Shown here piece after piece: positions 53,751 to 60,516 of a DNA stretch of 64,000 nucleotides. How positions within the stretch are numbered: the first letter of the stretch is position 1; each line of letters opens with the position of its first letter. This DNA comes from Marinifilum flexuosum. Lineage in GTDB: Bacteria; Bacteroidota; Bacteroidia; Bacteroidales; Marinifilaceae. A program made the translations under genes and the position numbers. The stretch spans positions 248,001-312,000 of the forward strand of contig NZ_RAPQ01000010.1 of NCBI RefSeq assembly GCF_003610555.1, read 5' to 3'. The notes under the pieces were generated by a model. That model saw only the letters and a list, made by a program, of their open reading frames with translations. It was not told where the DNA came from and did no database searches.

Positions 53751-53953
53751 TTTGATGGCTTTATTAAAACGTTCGTTTTTTCATTAAAGCCTTTCATGAT
53801 TTTTTGAAAACTTTGGTTAATTCATTAAAGCCTTTGGTAATTTTATTAAAGCTTTGATAAAATTACCAAAGCATTGATGACCGGAACCAAAGGTTTGGTA
53901 AAAAAACGAAAGCTTTGCTAAAATTACCAAAGCGTTGGTTATTTCATCAACAA
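53751..53953. repeat. Tandem array of ten 20/21-bp units
   Basis: Units run TTTG…AAAGC with starts at 53751, 53772, 53792, 53812, 53833, 53853, 53873, 53894, 53914 and 53934. Some units are inverted relative to others: TTTGGTAATTTTAT in unit 5 is complementary to ATAAAATTACCAAA in unit 6, forming a perfect 14-bp stem. The array begins where the T-run of the 54016 gene's terminator ends. Confidence 0.9.
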
Positions 53954-53988
53954 AAAGAGTGGCAAAAAACCTAAGTCTTTTGCCACTC
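53951..53988 (-). terminator. Terminator of the 54016-54504 gene
   Basis: An 11-bp stem GAGTGGCAAAA/TTTTGCCACTC with a 10-base loop is followed on the minus strand by TTTTTG. Confidence 0.88.
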
Positions 53989-54015
53989 GCAACATTTCAC
54001 AACCCAAAGTTATAA

Positions 54016-54504
54016 TTATTCTTCGTTATCTTTAGTTTTGTCCTTGCTATTTCCGGTTCCTGGGAAATAGTGCTTCAAGCCATCATACAAAGGCTTTGCT
54101 CCAGGAACTCCATCTTTTGATGCTTGCTTGATATAATTGTAAAAACTCAACATGGAAGAGTAAGCCTCACTACCACATAAAGTGGCCGTATCATTAAGCA
54201 TACTCACCAATTGTTCAAGGTCTCGGGCTATGGAATGCAATAGCTTCCAAGCCTCCATATCCACCTTCACCTCGTCCATTTTAATGTATGAAGGTGCTAA
54301 TGTTGGATTTTTCCCGACTCCTTCGTAGGAACGCTCCACAAAATCCATCATGTGTTCTCCCAACTTTGGCAGATCTTTTTTCTGTTTCGGCGACAGAGCG
54401 ATTAATAAAGTACTTAACTCTGTTTTTAATCCCGTAAGATTGGTTTCAATGGCTTCTCGTTTGGGGTCATCTACTACCAGATTTATTCTATTTTCGATAG
54501 TCAT
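54016..54504 (-). CDS. Hypothetical all-helical cytoplasmic protein
   Basis: From the ATG at 54504 the protein has 162 residues; an upstream TTG would add 13 residues from what looks like leader. It is helical, with no signal peptide: PKREAIETNLTGLKTELSTL, SPKQKKDLPKLGEHMMDFVE, ARDLEQLVSMLNDTATLCGS, YNYIKQASKDGVPGAKPLYD, and a charged tail. Similar small proteins are annotated as hypothetical in Bacteroidota. It interrupts the run of exported proteins and has its own terminator, so it is probably unrelated to them. Confidence 0.65.
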   Translation of the reverse strand: MTIENRINLVVDDPKREAIETNLTGLKTELSTLLIALSPKQKKDLPKLGEHMMDFVERSYEGVGKNPTLAPSYIKMDEVKVDMEAWKLLHSIARDLEQLVSMLNDTATLCGSEAYSSMLSFYNYIKQASKDGVPGAKPLYDGLKHYFPGTGNSKDKTKDNEE

Positions 54505-54761
54505 AGTATAAATTTTATTTTTGGGTTGATCATTTCTGAGCAAATCAACTGTAGGATGATAATAAAATTACCAAAGGAACTAGTAAGCTTAGGTTATTTC
54601 GCTTAACATCTCAATTCCAATATTGTGGGCTACATTAAAGGTAATCATAAATAGTTCACACACTTTAACAAAAACCTAACAACTGGCACATTTTAGGTTA
54701 AACAACATTTAAAAGTTATTAAACAACAATATGCATTTGTCAAGTTTAATTTTTAATTGAC

Positions 54762-54789
54762 AAAAAAAACCTGACGTAAGTACATCAGG
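54762..54789 (-). terminator. Terminator of the 54817-55731 gene
   Basis: CCTGACGTA/TACATCAGG (one G-T pair on the minus strand) is followed by eight Ts on the minus strand. Confidence 0.8.
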
Positions 54790-54816
54790 ATTTCTTCTTA
54801 TTATTTAAATACTTAA

Positions 54817-55731
54817 CTATTCGTGAAATATGCCTATGGGGCTTGGAGCATCAACCATATCAATAGTAACTATATTTGAGTAGGTAACACAACCTGCTCC
54901 TTTACTTGCTTGGCGAACAAAAAAAGTTGTTTGTGTAATTGAACCAATATTTGAAGTGTAATCCAAACTCTCTGCATTTTCAATTAAAGTCCAACTCATC
55001 AAGTCGGTTTTAGGATCAGAATTTAATTTTGTTGTGTAATACCATTGGTAGGTAAAACTGGTTTCATTGCCTGAGGTAGTTGCAGGACTAACATTTAAAA
55101 AAGGATCCAATTCGTTTCCTTCACAAACTTCCTGATCACTTGATATTTCACCTCCCGAAAAATTCTCTCCACAAATTGCCTGGTAAATTGGATTGGTCAT
55201 CAAGTCTGTTTCACCTCCAAAATTACAGTTGTTCTGATAATCAGTCAAACCATCGTTACTGGCAGCTCCATCACATTGCAATACAGGATAAAGATTTGGA
55301 TTCAAATGATTACCATCATCCGATCCATCAATTGATCCCAATATATATACATTGGAAGGGTCTGAACTTGTAAAACCTCCATGATTTGTATCGGAACCTG
55401 TATGTACAAAATCACCCAATACAATTAAAGTACCTCCAGCCTCAATCGTCATTTTATTTTCGGTAATCAAATCCCCCTCAACAATCAATACACCATCGGT
55501 TTGAATCACCACATCTGAGTTATTATCAACAACCAAGTTTCTTACCATTAATTTTCCTGTACTGGTAATGGTAAGTAAATTTTTATTCAAATTTAAATCT
55601 GGATTAGGATCTGAACGACGGTCATCCTCGGTAGAAATGGTTATTGGAGTCTGCCCTGGAGGTGGGACAACACCTGCTATATTAAAAAACGCTGTACTGA
55701 TTAGAGTAATAATTACACAAATCTTTTTCAT
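54817..55731 (-). CDS. Secreted beta-repeat protein with C-terminal PSPIGIFHE tail
   Basis: The 304-residue protein has a signal peptide (IITLISTAFFNIAGV). Residues about 50-130 have a beta-helix-like rhythm (LTITSTGKLMVRNLVVDN, VLIVEGDLI, TLIVLGDFV); the C-terminal 100 residues form an Ig-like domain (FTYQWYYTTK, TTFFVRQAS). It ends MVDAPSPIGIFHE, sharing PSPIGIF with the 965-residue protein encoded upstream. It has its own promoter element and terminator. No T9SS sorting domain. Confidence 0.78.
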   Translation of the reverse strand: MKKICVIITLISTAFFNIAGVVPPPGQTPITISTEDDRRSDPNPDLNLNKNLLTITSTGKLMVRNLVVDNNSDVVIQTDGVLIVEGDLITENKMTIEAGGTLIVLGDFVHTGSDTNHGGFTSSDPSNVYILGSIDGSDDGNHLNPNLYPVLQCDGAASNDGLTDYQNNCNFGGETDLMTNPIYQAICGENFSGGEISSDQEVCEGNELDPFLNVSPATTSGNETSFTYQWYYTTKLNSDPKTDLMSWTLIENAESLDYTSNIGSITQTTFFVRQASKGAGCVTYSNIVTIDMVDAPSPIGIFHE

Positions 55732-55747
55732 ATCTCTAGGGGGTTTA

Positions 55748-55755
55748 CAAAGTTA
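55748..55755 (-). promoter_or_regulatory. -7 promoter element (TAACTTTG) with C-run at the start
   Basis: On the minus strand TAACTTTG is followed by TAAACCCCCTAGAG; the predicted start falls in the C-run, about 10 bases before the ATG at 55731. Confidence 0.5.
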
Positions 55756-55794
55756 CATCGTCTTAATTTAGTTAAATTAAATCACATATACGAA

Positions 55795-55835
55795 AAAGCG
55801 ATAAATTTGCTTAAGAAGTACAAACTCATCGCTTT
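55795..55835 (-). terminator. Terminator of the 55866-58763 gene
   Basis: AAAGCGAT/ATCGCTTT with a long 25-base loop is followed on the minus strand by TTTTCG, 31 bp after the stop. Confidence 0.55.
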
Positions 55836-55865
55836 GACAATACCTTAGTTATTTATTAGCCTAGT

Positions 55866-58763
55866 TTAATTTGAGAAAAATATCCCTATGGGACTTGGTT
55901 GTGGGTTTACTGTAACAACTACAGGAACACGATTCGGGCTCAAACAAGTTGCTGATTCTCCTTCAGCCACATAATAGGTAGTAACTCCTGCTCTATCTGT
56001 TGGAGGAATAAAATTGATTAAAGGAGTATCGTCTGTTTCTGTCATGTAATAATACAATTCATACGAAGGATCACTAGGTGTAGCCCGAATAACATTTGCT
56101 GTAGCATCCTTACAATATGTCACATCGTTAACAGTTGGTATAGAACTAACATCTTTAACAGTGATTTTAAATGTATAATAACAAGTGGTATATCCTGGAG
56201 GAACAGCGTAATAAGTAGTAGTCCCAATATCTGCAAGAAATTCATTACTTATAGTAAATTCTTCCGTTACCCCTTCAACAATAGGATAATTGTCGTAAAA
56301 ACGACTACCAGAAGGAAAATTACCGCTCACCTCAGTGATTGGAATAGAAGCTGATGGTCCCAAGTTACAGAAAAAGAATTCCTGATCACTGTTAATTTCT
56401 TCTACGGTACAATTAGCAGCTACATAATCTTCTGCATCAATTATAATTTTTACAGGAGTCATAATCGGCTCCCCAACACAGTCCCCATCTGTTTCGTATC
56501 CTTGAATAATGCTAAAACCAGAGATAGTTGTTCCCGAAGTTGCACCAGTACCAGTCGAACCACCACCTCCACCTACAGCTACAGATGGATCACAATTCGA
56601 ATTCCCTAATATGGAACAATCCTCTGTAACTTTTACAGTATAGGTTAGTGTTCCCAGAATCTGATCCGGTCCTTCAGATGGAACCGGCAGATTTCCAATT
56701 TCCCACACAATAGAACCTGTAGCACCTTCTGCCACATCATAAGTTACAGCACCTACATTAACACTCGAACTAACATATTCAGTAGTATAAGGAATCGGTA
56801 ACACCAAACGCGCATCGTTCACGACTTCTGTTCCACGATTACGAATTTCCATTTTATAGCTAATTGTTTTCCCCGGTTCAACTATTGTACCATCTACAAT
56901 TTCTCCTGTAACACCTTCAATGTGGGTAATAATATTTGTAGCTTCTGCTTCCGGCACATAAGCATCCACAGCCATGGCCAAAGCAAAAATTGCATAAGTA
57001 TCCTGATTAGTTCCATATCTGAATTTCGTAGTGGTTTGCGAATTAGCTATATTCACATTACCAGAATTCGGAACATCAAACATAGAAATATCAACTCCCG
57101 TATTATTTACCAGATTTGGATTCCTGGAATTACCTCCTGTTGAAATTGAACTATTAAAAAAGTTAGCTGTATTATTGTCATCATGATTTAACCTCGCCCA
57201 ATTGGTTTGAGCCGCATTTTGTATTTCTATAAAATCGCCTGCAATATTAACGTCTCCTTCACTAGCCATCAGACCCAATTTAACATTTACATCTCCGCTC
57301 TGTACAGCCTTAAATCCTGAGATTGGCAATTCGTAAGAAGTACTTGCTCCACCTAAATGCTGAACATAGGCATATCCATCAAAAAGCGTTACATCACGCC
57401 ATTTCATTTTAGAATTTTCATAAACAACAACTAAGCCCCAGCCTCCAGAGTAACCAGTTCCACCTCCGTCACCTTCCAATAAAGCCATATCTGCTACAAA
57501 ATACTCACCAATACCATGTTCCTGTACATAGTCGGTCACCTCGGCATAGGCAGCAAAAATGGAAGATTCTAAATTTGTTGGATAATGAATATCATCAGCT
57601 CTGGCAGTTATTTTCTGGTAAGCGGATTCACCTGAATGTTTAATGTATATTTCTCTCTTGTTGTAGGTTTTGGTAACCACACCTGTTTCTACACTCGTAA
57701 AACCGCTAACATTTCCACTTACTTCTGATGTATTTCGATAATAGCTGGTACTTGAGTTGGGATTACTTCCTCTTTTCAACTCATTAATTGTGATTATTAT
57801 ATCTCCAGCTTCTGAATATATAGTTATGGGATTAAATGAGGCTGTCATTATTCCTGATACGGTATTTACATTCGCTGTCACTTCAATATAACTACCATTA
57901 CCTACTCTATAATAAACTTCACCACTGCTATAAAACAAAAATACGACATCTGGATTTACATTAGTTTTAAAGGTATAGTAAACTAAATAATTCGTCCTAT
58001 TTCTACCAACATCATACCGATTAACTGTAACCGAACAATCTGAGTAAGGAGCATAATCATTATGCTCTATAGTAAAATTTTCATCCACAGCCTGCAGAAC
58101 AGTTCCCATCTTAGAAATGGTAAAAATATTGTTAGTTGTTGAAGAACGCCCGGTCCAGTACAAACCTGCATAAACGACATTAGAACATTGAGGCTTTGCA
58201 TCATTTTCGGTAGAAAAATCGAGAGTTGCCGAAGAGGAGTTTAATGTATTAGGGTCTGAGTCAACATCAACATAAACCATATCACCAGAATTATTACCAT
58301 TATTAGAATAATTTTCCAAGGTCAGATTGGTATTTCCAATCATGGTAAAATCCCCCTTTACACTATATATTTTTTGCGTAGGTGTATTTTGAGAAGTTCT
58401 TTGTTCAAAAGGTACAGTTACTGTTGTAGAAATCAAACTTACAGTTTTCGTTGTATAATCTCTCCAACCTCTATTCCTCCCCCAATCTTTATAGTATTGA
58501 TAATAAATTGTATAAATCCCCACTCCAAGCCCCGTAAAATTATAAGGCGCATAATTTTCTGTATGAACCAAATTCCCGGCAGAATTATATAATCTAACTC
58601 TAAGTGTTCTGCCACCATAATTCCAATCCACATCAATTCTGCCATCAGAACAGCTTGCGCATGTTGGATTTGTTAATGTCTCAGAGTATGTTTGTGCAGA
58701 AACGAAACCACTCAACAATCCAAAAAATAAGAATAAAACTATCCTAGAGAAAAAAGTATCCAT
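55866..58763 (-). CDS. 965-residue surface protein with DUF11-type domain and PSPIGIF tail
   Basis: After a signal peptide (IVLFLFFGLLSGFVSAQ) comes a short SprB-like opening (TLTNPTCASCSDGRIDVDWN), a large beta-rich region (about 120-600) containing VVVYENSKMKWRDVTLFDGY, a DUF11/conserved-repeat domain (about 610-740; EPGKTISYKMEIRNRGTEVV), a Gly/Thr linker and Ig-like ends. It closes VTVNPQPSPIGIFFSN, with no T9SS sorting domain. It is the first gene of the surface-protein block, with its own promoter element and terminator. Confidence 0.82.
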   Translation of the reverse strand: MDTFFSRIVLFLFFGLLSGFVSAQTYSETLTNPTCASCSDGRIDVDWNYGGRTLRVRLYNSAGNLVHTENYAPYNFTGLGVGIYTIYYQYYKDWGRNRGWRDYTTKTVSLISTTVTVPFEQRTSQNTPTQKIYSVKGDFTMIGNTNLTLENYSNNGNNSGDMVYVDVDSDPNTLNSSSATLDFSTENDAKPQCSNVVYAGLYWTGRSSTTNNIFTISKMGTVLQAVDENFTIEHNDYAPYSDCSVTVNRYDVGRNRTNYLVYYTFKTNVNPDVVFLFYSSGEVYYRVGNGSYIEVTANVNTVSGIMTASFNPITIYSEAGDIIITINELKRGSNPNSSTSYYRNTSEVSGNVSGFTSVETGVVTKTYNKREIYIKHSGESAYQKITARADDIHYPTNLESSIFAAYAEVTDYVQEHGIGEYFVADMALLEGDGGGTGYSGGWGLVVVYENSKMKWRDVTLFDGYAYVQHLGGASTSYELPISGFKAVQSGDVNVKLGLMASEGDVNIAGDFIEIQNAAQTNWARLNHDDNNTANFFNSSISTGGNSRNPNLVNNTGVDISMFDVPNSGNVNIANSQTTTKFRYGTNQDTYAIFALAMAVDAYVPEAEATNIITHIEGVTGEIVDGTIVEPGKTISYKMEIRNRGTEVVNDARLVLPIPYTTEYVSSSVNVGAVTYDVAEGATGSIVWEIGNLPVPSEGPDQILGTLTYTVKVTEDCSILGNSNCDPSVAVGGGGGSTGTGATSGTTISGFSIIQGYETDGDCVGEPIMTPVKIIIDAEDYVAANCTVEEINSDQEFFFCNLGPSASIPITEVSGNFPSGSRFYDNYPIVEGVTEEFTISNEFLADIGTTTYYAVPPGYTTCYYTFKITVKDVSSIPTVNDVTYCKDATANVIRATPSDPSYELYYYMTETDDTPLINFIPPTDRAGVTTYYVAEGESATCLSPNRVPVVVTVNPQPSPIGIFFSN

Positions 58764-58802
58764 AATTACTGTTTAACAGTTAATGTTTTTTAAGGGGGGA
58801 AC

Positions 58803-58810
58803 CAAATATA
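58803..58810 (-). promoter_or_regulatory. -7 promoter element (TATATTTG) with C-run at the start
   Basis: On the minus strand TATATTTG is followed by GTTCCCCCCTTA; the predicted start falls in the six-C run, about 33 bases before the ATG. A TTTG lies 22 bp upstream as a possible -33. Confidence 0.5.
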
Positions 58811-58895
58811 ACTGATTTGTTAGAATTTAAATCAAATCATAAGTATTTTTTACATTAATCAAGTTATTTTTGCAACAATTCAAACATATTAGTAA

Positions 58896-59591
58896 ATGAA
58901 CAAATACAAACACATCTTCTTCGACCTTGACAGAACCTTATGGGATTTTAATGCGAACTCTGAAATTACCTTAAATCAATTGTATCGAGATTACCAATTG
59001 CAAAACATTTTCGGAAGCTTCCTGTTTTTTAAATCACGATTTGAATATCACAATGGTAAACTTTGGAATGCTTATTATCAAAACAGAATCAAGAAGGAAG
59101 ATTTAATGTATAGAAGATTCTATCTATGTTTGAAAGAATCGGGAGCAGACGATTTAGATTTAGCGAAAGAAATTGCTCAGGATTTTATTGAAATAAGCCC
59201 TTTACAAACCAAAACCTTTCCCAAGGCACATGAAATGTTGCAACAACTAAAAGAAAAAGGGTATCAATTGCACATTATCACCAATGGATTTAACGAGGTT
59301 CAATACAAGAAACTCACAAACTGTGAACTCATATCCTATTTCACAGAAATTATAACATCTGAAGATGCCGGAGCAAACAAACCCTCACCTTTGATATTCG
59401 AATATGCATTACAAAACACCGGCGCCACAACAAACAATAGCATTATGGTTGGTGATGACTTGAAAACTGACATTGCAGGAGCAAGAAAATCAAATATAGA
59501 CCAGATCTATTTCAATTCGAATAAAACCAAACACAGTGATGATGTAACTTACGAAGTCAATGAATTGATAGAAATCACAAAAATTCTGTAA
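58896..59591 (+). CDS. yjjG: YjjG-type HAD pyrimidine nucleotidase
   Basis: The 231-residue HAD hydrolase has motif I FFDLDRTLWDF (nucleophile Asp), cap helices, motif II IITNGFNE, motif III lysine in GANKPSPLIFEYAL and motif IV VGDDLKTDIAGARK. It matches the YjjG/YfnB group that dephosphorylates noncanonical pyrimidine nucleotides. It is divergent from the 965-residue surface protein. Confidence 0.92.
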   Translation: MNKYKHIFFDLDRTLWDFNANSEITLNQLYRDYQLQNIFGSFLFFKSRFEYHNGKLWNAYYQNRIKKEDLMYRRFYLCLKESGADDLDLAKEIAQDFIEISPLQTKTFPKAHEMLQQLKEKGYQLHIITNGFNEVQYKKLTNCELISYFTEIITSEDAGANKPSPLIFEYALQNTGATTNNSIMVGDDLKTDIAGARKSNIDQIYFNSNKTKHSDDVTYEVNELIEITKIL

Positions 59592-59675
59592 AAAACGCTC
59601 AAACCTTACAATTTAAAATCACTTTTTAAGATATTTTAACAATTCATAAGCAAAAACTGCCGAAGAGCATGTTTT

Positions 59676-59701
59676 TTGCAATAAAACAAAACCTATATTT
59701 G
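59676..59701 (+). promoter_or_regulatory. Promoter of the ncRNA
   Basis: TTG at 59676-59678 inside a T-run and TATATTTG at 59694-59701 are separated by a 15-bp spacer, shorter than typical. The predicted start is about 59708. Confidence 0.55.
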
Positions 59702-59707
59702 CAGCGG

Positions 59708-59910
59708 TAATTGTGACGGACAGGCTTGGTAACCCTTCCGTTCTTTCAACATCATTAAGTTTGTATGTAACTTCCATAAAAATTCTAATGGGTTAGTAAA
59801 AGTTACAGGGTTAATAGATATACAAATGGTTAATAAAATATAGAGTAAACTATACAAACGATGTTGAACTTAAGGCTGTGTTTAGGGGACACAGCCTTCT
59901 TCTTTTTTAT
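59708..59910 (+). ncRNA. Structured ncRNA of about 200 nt, possibly 6S-like
   Basis: No open frame is present, yet the region has a promoter element, folded structure and a strong terminator. A 5' hairpin (ACGGA/TCCGT, about 59716-59740) is followed by a 17-bp helix: TTCAACATC (59745-59753) with GATGTTGAA (59860-59868), and GTTTGTAT (59759-59766) with ATACAAAC (59852-59859), with a one-sided 5-base bulge. Inside it GTAACTT (59767-59773) pairs with AAGTTAC (59800-59806). Length and a long closing helix around an open AU-rich interior recall 6S RNA, but I cannot confirm a family. It is not a tRNA, RNase P RNA or tmRNA by inspection. Confidence 0.65.
59872..59910 (+). terminator. Rho-independent terminator of the ncRNA
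   Basis: A 10-bp perfect stem AAGGCTGTGT/ACACAGCCTT (59872-59881 with 59889-59898) with a 7-base loop is followed by CTTCTTTTTT. Confidence 0.9.
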
Positions 59911-59914
59911 CTTA

Positions 59915-60010
59915 TCCACGAATATTTTTTAAAATCCACGAATACACTCAAATACACACGAATATTTGCAGGGATTTATTTGTGTCTATCCTTGTTAATT
60001 TGTGGACTTT
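59915..60010. repeat. cacgaat/atttgtg repeat patch, left of GxxExxY gene
   Basis: TCCACGAAT occurs at 59915 and again about 20 bp on, then ACACACGAAT, then the reverse-complement-like words ATTTGTGTC and TTTGTGGAC. The patch as a whole is an imperfect inverted repeat. Confidence 0.7.
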
Positions 60011-60013
60011 TAT

Positions 60014-60394
60014 TTAAAGGATAATTCTTTTATACTGAAGTCGAGTTGTACCAAAATTAATGAGTAATGCTATTTTCTTTTTTGTGGCCTTCAAATAATT
60101 TAAAGTCTGAGCAATGTGTTCTGAGTGGATTGAATCTGTAGCTTTTAGTTCTACGATTACTTCATTAAAACACAAAAAATCAACAATGAATTTCTTTTGC
60201 AAAATATTACCTCTGAATGAAATTTCCAATATTTTTTCTTTTTCAAATAGGATGAGTTTTTCGTCAAGTAAAATTGCCAAAGCTTCTTGGTAAACAGCCT
60301 CAAGAAAACCACATCCTAATTCATTGTGGACTTCCATTGCTGCGCCAATAATTTGATAACATTCATCTTTGAAAGGGAATTCTTCAGAAATCAT
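60014..60394 (-). CDS. GxxExxY family PD-(D/E)XK-like protein
   Basis: The 126-residue protein carries the family signature GCGFLEAVYQEAL (G-x2-E-x2-Y form) near residue 27 and a nuclease-like FIVDFLCFNEVIVELKA with Asp and Glu-x-Lys, as in PD-(D/E)XK folds. Other family features include HSEHIAQTLNYLKAT and ALLINFG. The function is unknown; such genes occur in many copies in some genomes. It is set between two patches of cacgaat-type repeats. Confidence 0.9.
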   Translation of the reverse strand: MISEEFPFKDECYQIIGAAMEVHNELGCGFLEAVYQEALAILLDEKLILFEKEKILEISFRGNILQKKFIVDFLCFNEVIVELKATDSIHSEHIAQTLNYLKATKKKIALLINFGTTRLQYKRIIL

Positions 60395-60397
60395 TTG

Positions 60398-60513
60398 AGT
60401 TTTTATTTGAGTTCATTTGTGGACTTTTTTTCACCCTTCATCTGTCTATACTAATCCACGGATAAGAACATCAGTAGGAATTATTTGAGTAATTTTGTGT
60501 CCATTCGTGGACA
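60398..60513. repeat. cacgaat/atttgtg repeat patch, right of GxxExxY gene
   Basis: Words TCATTTGTGGAC, AATCCACGGAT, TTTTGTGTCC and ATTCGTGGAC occur in both orientations, as in the left patch. The patch fills the space to the next gene. Confidence 0.65.
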
Positions 60514-60516
60514 ACA

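Larger units (their letters stand above)
53236..54015. other. 780-bp non-coding region
   Basis: From right to left it holds the terminator at 53951-53988, the 20/21-bp array, an 8-bp inverted repeat (AAATAGCA/TGCTATTT, 53663-53710), the promoter element with hairpin, and about 270 bp of AT-rich leader. Within the leader, CATTCAT-like words recur at 53412, 53435, 53454 and 53477 (42 bp per two copies), possibly a fourth, decayed array. No gene was seen. Confidence 0.6.

Noticed and set aside
54505-54543. TTG start for the helical hypothetical protein
   Set aside because: The extra 13 residues look like translated leader; the ATG at 54504 is a better start.
49453-58763. Type A or B T9SS sorting domains on the 965-, 304- and 1260-residue proteins
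   Set aside because: Their C-termini stop at the PSP-type tail; none of the expected sorting-domain motifs follow.
59701-59745. tRNA or SRP RNA in the 5' part of the ncRNA
   Set aside because: No cloverleaf or CCA end and no conserved SRP tetraloop region; the structure extends over about 200 bases.
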